A stretch of DNA of 64,000 bases from Cladorrhinum sp. PSN259. Taxonomy: Eukaryota > Ascomycota > Sordariomycetes > Sordariales > Podosporaceae. Each line of letters starts with the position of its first letter. The first letter of the stretch is position 1. The notes beneath the pieces are model-generated. The model saw only the letters and a list, made by a program, of their open reading frames with translations, did no database searches and was not told where the DNA came from. Made by a program: the position numbers and the translations under genes. Shown here piece by piece: positions 10,214-22,274 of the stretch. The stretch is from positions 106,992-170,991 of the forward strand of contig MU867071.1 of assembly GCA_033725935.1 (NCBI GenBank), written 5' to 3'.

Positions 10214-11137
10214 TTACGAGCACTGATGATAATAAGCATTAATCTGCTTGCAGCTATAAGGGCTCGCGCAGTTGGTGCACCCACTGAAGCTGCTTCCTCC
10301 ACACTGCTGCCATTGTGCAACACTGCAACTCGCCGGCGCATCCTGAGTTGGCTCAGGGACGGGAACGACCGAAGTAACGAACCCAGACCCTGGCTGAGTA
10401 ACGGAAGGGCTTCCACCACTGGGAGACCCGGAGCAAGTAAATACTGGCGGTCCTGGAATGGTGTACTTGCTTGAAGGCGACATGGAGTAAATGTTGACTG
10501 TGATGCCGGGGTCGTTGGACTTGTAAGCGCCAGGGAAAGAAACAGTTGAGGGCTTGGCTGTTCCGGTTCCGCCGACTACATTGATCTGCGCGCACTCCAT
10601 GTAGAGCTGAGCACCGCCTGGAGACCCAGCACCGTGAAGAGCAATCATTTCCGCTCGGAGGAGGTATTGGCCGTTTTCAATACATGCTGGGATGTCAATG
10701 TAATGAAGACCTGCATTGGTGATGACCTTGCTGGTTCCCCAGTTGCCGTTGTTGTGGCCGTCCTCTTGGATTTTGAACCATCCACCACCAATACCGGTAT
10801 CGGTCAAGGCGTTGCTAACTTTCTTGAGATAGGCGAGGGTTGGGCCCTTGTGGCTTGCGTCCATTACGTTGTCGGGGCCGGAGGTGAGGGTGTGTCTCCA
10901 TACTGCCTTGACGGTTGTGCCAGCTTGGACAGTGATAATCTCCTTTGAGGGTGTGGTTGGGTTTGGGCCGCCGTTGCAGGCTACATCGTTTGAAGCAACG
11001 TTTGTGATGGGACCGTCGTATGTTGGTGTACGGATGGCATGGGAGACTGGGTATGTCTTGCCGCCTGCTTCGAGCTGGAGAAAGATGGTGTGGGCTGAAG
11101 CTGCCGAGGCGGCGGCCAAGAGGGAGAAGACCTTCAT
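10214..11137 (-). CDS. Secreted AA9 lytic polysaccharide monooxygenase with C-terminal CBM1
   Basis: A single exon encodes 307 aa. AA9 enzymes are copper monooxygenases that oxidatively cleave cellulose or related glucans outside the cell. Residues 1-15 are a signal peptide; cleavage exposes His16 (A-HTIFLQL), the N-terminal histidine of the copper brace. His96 in NVMDASHKGPTLAYL is the second brace histidine, and the Tyr in GGAQLYMECAQINV is the axial ligand position. After the catalytic domain comes a Ser/Pro/Gly linker and a fungal CBM1 with the usual cysteines and aromatics (WQQCGGSSFSGCTNC, then INAYYHQC). Length and order match secreted AA9-CBM1 proteins. The gene converges on GRC3 with only 128 bp between stop codons. 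A TATA-like run lies about 85 bp upstream. Substrate and C1/C4 regioselectivity cannot be told from sequence alone. Confidence 0.95.
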   Translation of the reverse strand: MKVFSLLAAASAASAHTIFLQLEAGGKTYPVSHAIRTPTYDGPITNVASNDVACNGGPNPTTPSKEIITVQAGTTVKAVWRHTLTSGPDNVMDASHKGPTLAYLKKVSNALTDTGIGGGWFKIQEDGHNNGNWGTSKVITNAGLHYIDIPACIENGQYLLRAEMIALHGAGSPGGAQLYMECAQINVVGGTGTAKPSTVSFPGAYKSNDPGITVNIYSMSPSSKYTIPGPPVFTCSGSPSGGSPSVTQPGSGFVTSVVPVPEPTQDAPASCSVAQWQQCGGSSFSGCTNCASPYSCKQINAYYHQCS

Positions 11138-14100
11138 GGCGGTGGTGATTCTAGAAGAGGAACCGGTGCTTGGTGAGCTCTTGTGGTGTCACAAACCAGA
11201 AGGGAGGCTCTGGTATAGTATATATATATATTAGCAGTTGGGCACCACTTTCCGGGTTGCCAGGTATAACTTACCATTATTGTTGTCATGTTGGATCGCT
11301 GAAAAGACCAATCGCTATTCTTCCCCCGATGTGCCGGGGTCTTTTCATGGTTGCCATGAATGCTTATATATGGCCAAGGCTTGAATCTGGGGTTGGCTCG
11401 CATCACCAAGGCCGGATCACAGTCACGTTGCGGCTTATGAGGGCGGAGGAACGACATCCGAATGGGGGCACTTCATATATCTGAATGACCAACCCTCCAC
11501 AACCCGCGTTCTCTCGTCGCGATATATCTTTTCTGTATCTTACCCAAAATCAGGGCTGGTGATATTCTGGAGATGTCAAAGATTCGCAATGTTTTTGAAG
11601 CTCGATCATGGCTGTTGTGTTACCAGGTTCTATGCATAGGAAACAGACTGGAACGCATCGCGCATGGGTGTTCTTCCTGGATAAATGAAAGCAATCCTAC
11701 ATCACAACGCCGGCAACGAAAGAAGCAAGTGAAAACGCGGGGGAGCTCGAGCCGGCCGCCCAAAGTGCCGTGTTGGATCCCGAGCACAAAAGACGCGCAC
11801 TCAAAATAAATATCGCAATTTGCAAAAGAAGCAGCTACCCACGCTCAATGTCCAAGCAACCCGGATTGTCTGCTTTGAGTGGGCCGCTTCGCAATCACAG
11901 TTTTTGAAGAGGACGGGAACATAAGGAAGAAAAATCACTTTTAAAGTTGACGTCAACGGAATGGGATAGATGGTGTTGGATGCGCCGAGTTGGAAGTCGT
12001 TCGTTCCATCTGGACAAGTCGAGACCGCAACCTGAGTGGACTCAGTCTGCCTGATGTGAGCTCCACTCAGTCATTTCGATAATTTTAGTTTGAGAGAAGT
12101 GAGAAGAAATGGAAAGTGCAAACCAGGGATTTATCCATGTGCCACTGGGTGTCCAAGTGATTGAATCTTTGGAGATGCCGGTCCAATCCAATTTTCAGGG
12201 GATTGTCATTGCCTCCAAGTTCCCGGTCGTGAGATCGAGGTCGATGGTAGGTAGTATTGCTAATGAAGATACGGCGTTGTTGTTGCTCCTCAGTAAATGC
12301 TGTTGAAGGAAAAGAGAAGAGAAAGTTTGCAGTTTCTCCGCCAAAACCTCCCGTCGTCACCAGCCAAGGCCTACCAAGCGATGGCCCAGAGAATGTGAGC
12401 GGTGTAAGTGTTCCCTCTTTTCCTCCTCTTCTCGCCCCTGCCCCTTTTTTCATCACTAGAGGAGCTTGGTTCTATCTCCTGGATTTGGCAACACCGGCCG
12501 GATCTCGACGTGCCATGGACGAGCAGATCTCCGAAAACTTCGTCCGGCCTTTCAAGTAAGGATTCGATTGCTGCAAGATATCATCTCTTCAGGGATTAGG
12601 CGCATTAACTGACCTTTTCGACCAAGACAGACTCAATCTGAGAGCTGATGATGCCTACATCAGCGCCAAGTTTCAGTGAGAAAACCTCAGACTTGGGAAC
12701 CTCTTCCTCTGCAGCCCGAGTGTTCTCGGCCTTGTCAACTTTGAATTCGATTCCCCTCATCGGATCTAATCACTTTGTTGCCACCATCTGACAACTAACA
12801 ACAGCTGATCAGAGCTGTCCCATATCTGCCCATGGGCGTCACATGATCTACTGCTTGTCGGCACTAGTCGGTCGGTGATAACTACCAAATCAGAATGGTT
12901 GCACCGAGCTGCTGAGGTGAGAGGGCTGAACTAGCTTGCGAATTCTGAACACCACGAGCGTGGTTTGTTGAGCTCGAAATTCTTCGCTGACCTGTCCATG
13001 TTAGTGTCATCTCTACTCCATCTCGACCCCATCACCCAAGAATTTCGCCCCTTTTCTCACTCTTTCTACATTCCACTTCGGCCTCACCGGTTCGTTTAGC
13101 AGGTTTCGTATCCATCCCCCACCTTGTCTAGCTCAGACAGATAGAATGTCGGGCCATTTCTCGCATGATGCAGTTCTCACCACACGTCCAGCACACCTTG
13201 AACCCTTCTCTGGGTAACACAACACCCTCTCGAGACATCGAAAAAAGCGACCCGAGGTTCAGAATCAGCCTCATTTCTTGGATTCACTTGGCTTACCACA
13301 GGAACCTCGGTTCTCCAACTTCTGGGCTGAGTTGCCACGAGTTTTGGACTTCCTTGCGAGTGAAGGAACGTCTGCCAAGGGGAAGCGACTGCACCTGTGC
13401 CAACAACCCCCAACGCCACAAGATCATGACTGGCTTGGAATAGCTAGACCGATCTTATATTGTGGCCCTGGTTTCAACAGCGCTAAGTTTCTCCAAACAG
13501 CACAAGAACCACCAAGATCTCCCCCGCATTCCTGCTGGCCAATCGCAAACAAGGCCAGAACTCGGCAGCGTCACCACAGCTCGCTACTGTTAGCTTCCGC
13601 AACTAAAGCATGCTAAAACGCACCAAAATGCGGAGAAATCAATCCACTGTGGACTTGAGGGTTTCCCATATATTTCCCCGCGTTTTGACAGCTTCGGTGG
13701 AGGTGACAGGGCAAATGGAAGGGGGCGGCAGTTGTAAGCGGCAGGCAACTATGGCAATTTATCGACATGTCGTTGAGGTTGACCACCCATTTTACAATTA
13801 CACGGCACGGGATTGGACCAAGCAAAGCAGACATGACCACGGCCAGCATATTCCAACGTTACCTTACATCAGCACAACCTGCAGTAAGCGGCGTTGAGTC
13901 GGTGTAGTGTAAAATCCCACGTGCCGCCAGGGAGCCAAGGAAGGACGGGTGGACGCAACGGGTAACAACAAGCACGATCCCGACCCCAACGGTGGTACCA
14001 TCCCGTTTGGGAAGTCAGCTCCTGACACTCGGATTTCTTGCACGCCAAGCGGTAGAGCGAGGATATGGCAAGCTGACAACGGTTACCAGTGGAAACATAT

Positions 14101-14763
14101 TCCGCCCTTTTACGGGGGAGCTCCATCAGTCTTCCTCGAGGTGGAAATGCGGGGAAGGGGAGTCTCAGTTGTCGTTTATTGCTTGGCCAGTCGGGTCCAG
14201 GCTTGTAGATTTGGGAAAGATAAGGTGGGAAGGACATTAGATTGGCAGCCAGACGGGTTGCACTACCGGCAGAGCCACTCACACTCTGTGAGAAGTACCA
14301 CGCTGGCGGTCTGGATTTCTGGGATGGCCCTCATTCGATACTTGGTTCGGCTCTTCTTGGCCAGAGCCGGCTCGGTACACTAGTAGAAAAACAAGGGTGA
14401 GAGGGGCGTCGTAACTGACTTGCAGGTGAGATGTGCACTGGCAGGGGGTTGACAGGGCAGCATTTGGGTATTGAATTAACCTTGCCTGTCTAGCTAGTTG
14501 AAGGCGGGGGGATGATGGAGATGGTTGGGAGACTGGAAGGTCACTTTGTCAATTTGGGTACCCTGGGAAGGGAAAGAGGATACCAAGAGGATGGATGGAC
14601 CGGCCAGATAGGTTGGGTACATTAGGACCTTGAATCCCCCCTCCATATCGCCTTAATTTATTTTCCTCGTCACTCCTCTCATCGTCCATCTCTCTTCTAT
14701 CCTCACCAATCCTCCTCAGCGTTCGACCAGCCTTCGACCACATAGCCTTGGACGATAGCCATC
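11138..14763. other. 3.6 kb intergenic region between the AA9 gene and the MFS transporter
   Basis: The AA9 promoter occupies the left part and the pyrimidine-rich MFS leader the right end (about 14640-14760). In between I find only short frames with no recognisable protein, no consistent splice chain, no terminal repeats and no obvious transposon relic. Base composition is mixed, not AT-rich, so it does not look like a heavily RIP-mutated repeat. Large upstream regions are common for inducible carbohydrate-active enzymes. Confidence 0.5.
11219..11233 (-). promoter_or_regulatory. TATA-like element of the AA9 gene
   Basis: An alternating TA run lies about 85-95 bp upstream of the AA9 start codon, a usual distance for a strongly inducible fungal gene. 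About 100 bp further upstream, CCGGGG at 11335-11340 fits the SYGGRG consensus of the carbon catabolite repressor Cre1/CreA. That match is short and could be chance. Confidence 0.45.
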
Positions 14764-16359
14764 ATGGCAAGCTCTTCGGCGGAGAAGATCCCCGTCGACG
14801 CGATCGAGAATGCCAAGCACTCAGACTCCTCAGCGGCTTCGGTCCATCGCGCCCCAGATGACTTTGGCTTCTCACCAGAGAAGCAAAAGGCCATCATCAG
14901 ACGGGTGGACCGTCGCCTCGTCTTGACTGTCGGTATCCTGTACTGCATTTCCCTGATGGACCGGACGAACTTGGGAGCAGCACAGATTGCTGGCATGTCT
15001 GCCGATCTCAAATTGATCGGCAACCGATACGTATGTTGAACTTGTTCTTATCTACCCTCACATTAAGGGCTACTAACACCGATACAGAGCATCATCTCGC
15101 TCGTCTTCTTCATCTCATACATCATTTTCCAGCCCCCATCAACCATCATCTGCCGAAAGATTGGGCCTAGACCTCATATCGCCGCCATTACTGTCTTGTG
15201 GGGAGGATGCATGATTGGAATGGGTTTCGTCAAGACATGGGAGCAGATGGCCGGTTTGAGAGTGGTTCTCGGAGTACTCGAGGCCGGCTTTTTCCCGGCC
15301 TGCGTTTATTTGCTCTCCACCTGGTACACAAGATGTAAGTCGATATCCTTGATTGATATCTAAAGACGACAAAAGCTAACTGTGTTGATAGACGAGGTTG
15401 GAAAGCGCAACTCTGTGTTCTACCTTATTGGCTCCATGGCCAGCGCTTTCGCTGGTATCCTAGCCTACGGTATCATGCAAATGGCCGGAACCGCAAACCT
15501 CAACGGTTGGAGATGGATCTTCATTATTGAGGGTATTCTTACCTGCATCCTCGGTGTTGTCGGCTACTGGCTTCTGGTCGACTTCCCCGATTCCAAGAGA
15601 GCAAACTGGAAGTTCTTGGGCTCTGAGGAGAAGGAGTGGATTTGCGCCCGCGTTCACACTGATCGCGGTGATGTCAAGATCCAGGCTTTCGCTCTTGCCA
15701 AGTACATGAAGGCCGGTACGGACTACAAGATCTGGTTGTACGCCATGATCTTCTTCAACACCACCACCGTCACTTATGCTCTCGCCTACTTTTTGCCTAC
15801 TATTCTCCGCGGCAACTTGGGTTTCAGCGTGGGCGAGGCTCAGTGCCTTGTTGCTCCTCCTTATGTCTTTGCTGCTATGGTCACCTATGCGACTGGCTGG
15901 TTCGGCGACAAGTACAGACTTCGTGGGCCCATCATCGTCTTCAACGCCATCCTGTGCCTGATTGGTCTGCCCATCATGGGATTCCACCCCAACCCGAAGA
16001 TCCGATACTTTGGTGTCTTCCTTGTCACTGCCGGAGCCAACGCCAACGTTCCGGCTGCTCTGTCCTATCAGGCCAACAATATCCGCGGACAGTGGAAGCG
16101 TGCTTTCTGCAGCGCCTCTTTTGTCATGTTTGGCGGTATTGGTGGCATTGCTGGCAGCTTGGTGTTCCGTAACCAGGATGCGCCCACATATAAGCCTGGT
16201 CTTTATGCCTGCATTGCTACGACCTTGTTGACGATTATCATGGTTGGGCTTTTGTCTGTTATTTTTAAGATGAAGAACAAGTCTGCGGATAGGGGCGATG
16301 GAGAGCTGGAGTGTGATGACGATGATGTCTATGAGCCTGGATTCAGGTATACGATTTAA
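14764..16359 (+). CDS. MFS transporter, anion:cation symporter (Dal5/allantoate permease-like)
   Basis: Three exons (14764-15030, 15088-15334, 15392-16359) encode 493 aa with about 12 membrane segments. Both introns are 57 bp with GTATGT or GTAAGT donors and CTAAC branch sites. The family (yeast Dal5, Tna1 and relatives) imports organic anions such as allantoate, nicotinate, pantothenate or carboxylates across the plasma membrane. Supporting sequence: a cytosolic N-terminus, then DRRLVLTVGILYCISLMDRTNLGAAQIAGM, a strong ACS-family signature of helix 1; RKIGPRP between helices 2 and 3; LGVLEAGFFPACVYLLSTWY in helix 4; and GWRWIFIIEG near helix 6. The substrate cannot be read from sequence. The transporter lies between two secreted biomass-degrading enzymes, but the family is not a sugar-porter family, so a link to sugar uptake is doubtful. 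Confidence 0.9.
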
Positions 16360-17089
16360 GCTTGTGTGGCATGATGGATGATGAATATTCTCTTGGATAT
16401 GGTATATGAATTATCTTTAATCATTGGTAAAGTCTTTTAGGGTTATCCTTGGACTGAATGAATATGCCAAATGGCATCTGATGTTATGGCCCTTTTTTTA
16501 TTTACTTTGCTTAATGGTGCTCAAAACTCGTGATAGTTTATATCCAAGAAGCATCACTATGGCCAGCTAACCTCATTCATCAGAATACGCCCACATCTTT
16601 AATTCCCCTCGACATCTCACCTATTTCAACAAGCATAAACCAGAATGTCGAGGTTTTGGTGAGGTATAATAGACAGCACTACCGAGTTCGTCAGAGGTAC
16701 AGTACCTTGCATGCTGTCCCGCCCATCCACTGCATCATCCATCAGCCGACGGATAATATATCAAAGACAGAATACAACACCTACATGGAAATGGCAAGAT
16801 ACGCACTGTAGATAGCTGCTTCTGAGGGGTTGATTGGTATGGGTAAATGAACATCAACAGTGGAAATGTTGACGTATGGCGATTTGATGGGATTTATTTT
16901 TCCGATGGATGTCATAACAACGGGAAGGGAAAAAAAAGAAAAGTAAGGTACAGTATATAAACTCCATTCTCTTTTTTTTTCTCAGTCTATCTCTCTCGCT
17001 TTAAACTATCATTTGAACGCATTCAAATTCCATCCCTTTATCAAAGAAGCATCTTTATTCCAGCTCTCTCCCTATTCAGCACCTTCACC
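16360..17089. promoter_or_regulatory. Intergenic region and GH3 promoter
   Basis: The left part is the 3' flank of the transporter. The right part is the GH3 promoter, with TATATAA at 16954-16960, about 130 bp before the ATG, followed by a T/C-rich leader ending ACCTTCACC before the start codon. No reading frame here looks coding. Confidence 0.55.
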
Positions 17090-19791
17090 ATGAAACCTCT
17101 ACTATGCCTCCTCCTCTACTACCTCCCACTGATCCACGCCCTGGTCGACGTCCCTCTACCTGATCTCTTCCCCTCCCCATGGCTTCCCTCCGGCGAGGAG
17201 GACCCCGCCTACATCCTCGCCCGCGACTTCGTCTCCCGCCTCACCCTCCCCGAAAAAGTAAACATAACAACCGGAACAGGCTGGCAGACCACCCGCTGCA
17301 TTGGATCGACCGGATCCGTCCCCCGCCTCAACTTTTCTTCCCTGTGTCTCATGGACGGGCCCCTGGGGGTCCGCTACACCGATTTGAGCTCTGCTTTCCC
17401 AGCCGGAATCAACGCGGCCGCTACCTTCTCTAAGCGATTACTTAGAGCGCGCGGCCGGGCGTTAGGCGCAGAGTTCAAGGGAAAAGGCGTGGACGTCATG
17501 CTGGGACCCGCGTCCGGACCGCTGGGGAGGGCGCCGAAGGGAGGGCGGAACTGGGAGGGGTTCGGCAGCGATCCGTTCCTGGCGGGTGTGGCGATGGGGG
17601 AGACGATAAAGGGGATTCAGGAGAAGGGGGTGATTGCGTGTGCGAAACACTACGTGCTGAACGAGCAGGAGCATTTCAGGGGCAGCGTGGACGTGAGGAT
17701 ACGAGATAGGGTCATGCACGAGGTTTACCTCTGGCCGTTTGTGGATAGCGTCAGGGCCGGGGTGGGGAGCGTCATGTGTAGCTATAACAAAGTGAATGGG
17801 AGCTGGGCGTGCGAGAATGAGTGGACTGGGGGGTACTTGTTGAAAAAGGAGCTGGGGTTCAAGGGGTTTCTGATGAGTGATTGGGGGGCTCAGCATACCG
17901 CGTTTGGAAGTGCTCTGGCGGGCGGGTTGGATATGGCTATGCCCGGGGATGGACTTGGTGCGCCGGGAGGAGAGAGTTACAATGGTCTCTGGGGTGGTGC
18001 GTTGACTGAGGCCGTGTTGAAAGGGGATGTCCCCGAGTGGAGGGTTGATGATATGGTTATGAGGATTATGAGGGCTTATTTCTCCATTGTCTCGAAAACC
18101 GTCGAGAGGCCTGGACCCAACTTCTCGGCGTGGACTAACAAGACGATCGGACCGCTGTATCATGCTGCTAATGCGAGTTGGCAAGAGGTTAATTTGCATG
18201 TTGACGTTCAGGCGGATCACGGGGAGTTGATTAGGGAGATTGGGGCAAAGTCGACTGTTTTGCTCAAGAACAAAGGAGTGCTTCCGCTTTCACCGACGGA
18301 TATCGACTCAATCGCGGTTATTGGCAACGATGCCCAAGATTACGACCCCAACACTTGCCCGGAGAGAGCATGTCTCCCCCGGCCAGGGACGGTAGCAATG
18401 GGTTACGGTTCTGGCACCACAGAGTTCCCCTATCTCATCTCCCCAGCAACAGCTATCTCCCGTCGCTGCTCCCAGCACAACATCACCTTCTTCAACACCA
18501 CCTCAAACTGGGACTTGCCCACAGCCAAATCGGTCGCCTCCTCTGCCTCAGTAGCCATAGTCTTCGCAGCAGCAATAGCAGGAGAGAACTTTGTTTCCAT
18601 CGACGGCAACGTAGGCGACCGCAACAACCTCACCCTCTGGGACAACGGAGACGCCCTCATATCCGCCGTGGCCTCGGTGAACCCCAACACCATCGTCGTC
18701 CTGCACACTCCCGGTCCAGTCCTGCTCTCCTACGCCAAATCCCACCCAAACATCTCAGCAATCCTCTGGGCGGGATTTCCAGGGCAAGAGTCAGGAAACT
18801 CCCTGGCAGACATCCTCTTCGGCGATGTGCCCCCCCAAGGGCGCTCGCCATTCACCTGGGCCGCCCAAGAAAAAGACTACGGCCCGACGGACATCATGAC
18901 GGTGGCGGCCGACCCCAGAAACCCCTCGCAGACATTCGACGAGGGCGTGTACATCGACTACCGCTGGTTCGACAGGCACAACATCACGCCCGTGTGGGAG
19001 TTCGGATTTGGTCTTTCTTACACCTCGTTCGAATACGCAAATCTCACCGTAACAAAACTGGTTCCGTCCTCCTCCCCTATATCACCTTTCCCTCCCCCCG
19101 TCGTTACACAAAAAAACGAAACAGGACCGGCTCCCACAATCGGCACCACATCAAAGAATTTGACAGAGTATCTGCCGCCCGCCGGCTTTGAGAACTGGAA
19201 AATCACCCCCTTCGTTTACCCCTACCTAAACTCCAGCTCGGCATTCTACAAGAACCCGAACGGTACGACGACGACCCCAACTGCAAAGACGCAGTTCCCC
19301 GCCGCGGCGTTTGACGGAAGTTCGCAGGAGGTACATCCCGCCGGCGGCGGGGAAGGCGGGAATCCGGCGCTCTTCGAGACCTTGTTTGAGGTTAGGGTGA
19401 GCGTTACGAATACCGGCCGGAGGAAGGGAGTTGAGATTGGGCAGTTGGTATGTTTTTTTTTCTTCTTCTTCCTTTTCTTTTCTTCCCCACACCATGATAG
19501 CTTTATAAGTTTAGTCGCGAAATACTGACACGGTAATACACACAAACACAGTATGTCCAGCTCGGAGGACCAGATAACCCCCCCTCGGTCCTGCGCGGTT
19601 TCGAGCAGGTCGAGTTGGACGTCGGCCAGGCGAAACAAGTCGTGTTCCCCCTGACGAGAAGAGACCTGAGCAACTGGAATACCGAGAAACAGAACTGGGA
19701 GATCTTGAGCTCGGGTGCGGATGCGCCCAAAAAGGTTTTTGTGGGGAGCAGTTCTAGAGATCTGAGGTTGAGTGCTGTTTTGGATGTTTAG
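17090..19791 (+). CDS. Secreted GH3 beta-glucosidase
   Basis: Exons 17090-19447 and 19552-19791 encode 865 aa, interrupted by one 104-bp intron. GH3 beta-glucosidases release glucose from cellobiose and cello-oligosaccharides by a retaining mechanism. A signal peptide of about 17 residues (MKPLLCLLLYYLPLIHA) starts the protein. The barrel domain has GTGWQTTRCIGSTGSVPRL, CLMDGPLGVRYTDLSSAFPAG and CAKHYVLNEQEHFRG, and the nucleophile Asp264 lies in LMSDWGAQHT. The second domain carries ENFVSIDGNVGDRNNLTLW, and the C-terminal fibronectin-III-like domain spans the intron and ends at VLDV. A Pro/Ser/Thr-rich insertion lies before the FnIII domain, as in many fungal homologues. Many N-glycosylation sites fit secretion. 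Without the short last exon the FnIII domain would be truncated. Confidence 0.93.
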
Positions 19792-20746
19792 TTTATCATC
19801 TAGATAGGGGGGAACATACTTTTATCCACTACCTATTCATCAATGTTTTTTTTCCTTTTCCCCTTCGTTCTGAAAAACACACCATCTCTCAAACCAGATT
19901 TAGATCAGATGCTATATAACCAAGTCCTGAGCCCCCCCCTCCCCTGAGAGTGAACATCAGACATTACAGTCACACTCTTTCTTCTTCAATCAAGCTCACC
20001 ATACAAGTCAACGAGTACTGCAAAGAAAATATTGTGCGTTGTGTTCAATGCTTTGAATTCTCATTTATCTTTACACAAAAAGTTGTCATACTTTCCAACT
20101 AAACCAGTCTCACTATCCTACTAGTAATCACCTTTCTTTCTTTCTAATCCCCCTATAGACGTGGGGACCATTAGGTATATACTTCTTCCCCCTGCCTCCT
20201 GTCCCAATAAATCAACCCTTATCCACATTATCATTATTATTTTTGTTTGTTGTGTGTCTGTGTTCATCATGTTTCGTATCATGTTTGTTGTTGTTATTGT
20301 TAACCTGAATATCCAAACAATCCAGGCCTCCCAAACCGCCCAAAACCTCCCTCCCCAGTAACCCAAAAATGCCAAACATTGGGTATAAAAAATCTCCTAA
20401 ACTTTGACCGCCGAACCACTGCTCCTTGCTGATGATTGGTTGATTGTATAGAAACGACCGTGTTTGTAAAACGCCATGCGTGTTATATGCGTCGCGAAAG
20501 AATATCTGAAATGTCTTCCTCTAATAAAAGCGAATGAATAATCGAAAAAGTCGGGGGTATCGAGAGAAGATATGCCAGAAACGTGTATGAAAGCGACCGA
20601 GGTGAAGAGAATCGAACAAAAAGTTATTAATTAATTGGCTGCAAAAACAGGCGCCGCCATTCGAAGAAAGGGTCGATCGATGGAAATTGCCGAGGTCGGG
20701 ATCCATCAAGAGGAAAATTAAAAAAAAAAGAAACCGACTGCAACAA
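19792..20746. other. Convergent intergenic region between GH3 and AUR1
   Basis: This holds the 3' flanks of two convergent genes. It is T/C-rich on the + strand to about 20340, then mixed, with no coding frame, repeat array or RNA gene that I can support. Confidence 0.5.
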
Positions 20747-22274
20747 TCACCTCGTCTCACTCACACTCCTTCGGTCGCTCCCAGGGCTAGTCAACCTCGC
20801 CCCCATCCACAAATCACGAGTCCCATCAGAATCATGATCCGGCGTTGTCGGGCTGAGGATACCCGGGCTGCTGCTGCTACTACCGCACAGCGTATCCCCA
20901 CGGCTTATCGAATCGAAGCTTGATGAGGAACCCAGAGTCCACTCATCGCTGTCACCTCTCCTCTGCAGAAGACCAAGGCCATATCCGCTGCTCAAACCGC
21001 TCGCACCACCCAAGCCATTCGATTCCTCATCGCCACCCATATAACCCCTAGGTCTGTCGCCCTTCTCAACATACTCATACTCCCATCTGGTGGTCTTGTC
21101 CACTTGAGGTCTCGGCAACCACCGGGTCCTCGCAATATAATAAGTAATTGCGGCAATGGTACCACCACCAACAAGATCGATCGCATAATGATGGTTCAGA
21201 TACATGGTGGACCACGCAATCCAAACAACATATGCAATGAAGAACGGCCTGAATCGGGGGAAGCAGTACTGCATGAACAGCGCCTCCAAGACGGCATCAG
21301 CTCCGTGCAAGCTAGGGAAAGCACCAAACGGTACAGGCGCAGTTGTGAAGCTCGTCGTGTACATATCCACTCCGAAAAGCGCATCCAACCTCGCCAAACC
21401 AGCAGGTGATCCTGACATGCCATAGTGAGCGGGCTCCAATCCGTGAAGCTTCTCGTACCACGGAGGGGTGCAAGGGAAGATCAACTGGATGGTGACTCCC
21501 AAAATGTTCATGTATCCGAAAGCCTTGGCCCACACGGGAAGAGTACCGGGAGCGGCAAAGATGAAGAGGAAAACACTGCAAACAACTGGGAGCGCAAAGT
21601 GCGCAACGCCGTAGGGGATCCAGGCGAGGATATCCAACACAGCGAAAGTATGCGCAGAGAGGATGTTGGAAAGGTTGGCGCCGTACATGACGTTCTCGAG
21701 CGCAGGGAGAACCTTGACCCAAATGTGAGGGCGGTATTCAGGCGCAATAAACCTATTTCACCCAGCATTAGTCTTAAACCCTTTTTTTTTTCCGAGTCTG
21801 CAAATCTTACCTGCTACTGAAAAAATACAACAAATAAGTCCAAATTGGCAAGCTTGGCAAAAAGAATTGTCTAGTCGCAGGCACAGCCAACAAGCCCGCC
21901 AACACCACCAACCCCAGCATTTTCACCAGAGGCGCCGATGGCAAGATGAAAAGGCAGAAAATAATGTATGCAAACGTGAGGAGATGTTGCAGATCCCAGA
22001 CGGTCCATTGTCGCGTCACCAGTGACTTGAGGGAACCGATCACGTCGAGCGAGGTTTCCAAGCGCGTGACGTCCTGGAGTTGACCATCTTTGCCCGACTT
22101 TACGCGCTGCAGACGTAAAGGCTTGCCTCCTCTTGTATTCCACTTCTTGGACGAGGAGATTGGGTTTTTTAGCTGCGCGGCGAGGTTGAAGAGCGGGAGT
22201 AGCGGAGACGGCTGCGGCTTTGTTGGAGGTGAGAGCGGAGGGCCGGCCGTTACCGGTAGAATTGGATCTTGCAT
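20747..22274 (-). CDS. aur1: Inositol phosphorylceramide synthase catalytic subunit AUR1
   Basis: Two exons (22274-21811, 21752-20747) encode 489 aa. AUR1 transfers phosphoinositol from phosphatidylinositol to ceramide in the Golgi; it is the target of aureobasidin A and essential in yeast. Several membrane spans are visible (for example QHLLTFAYIIFCLFILPSA and HFALPVVCSVFLFIFAAPG). The catalytic motifs are intact: His304 in FPSLHGADA, and His343 and Asp347 in NHHYAIDLVGG. The spacing of 39 and 4 residues equals that of the triad in yeast Aur1 (His255, His294, Asp298). The C-terminal 110 residues form a cytosolic Ser/Gly/Asp-rich tail. The first in-frame ATG is at 22274; upstream codons in that frame lack an ATG. 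The 58-bp intron has GTAAGA and an ACTAAT branch site. Confidence 0.95.

Noticed and set aside
12085..12456. Short overlapping frames on both strands in the AA9 upstream region
   Set aside because: No homology, no splice chain and no codon bias; treated as non-coding.
18355..19191. A 278-codon + strand frame within the GH3 gene
   Set aside because: It is an Arg/His/Pro-rich shadow frame of the beta-glucosidase coding sequence.
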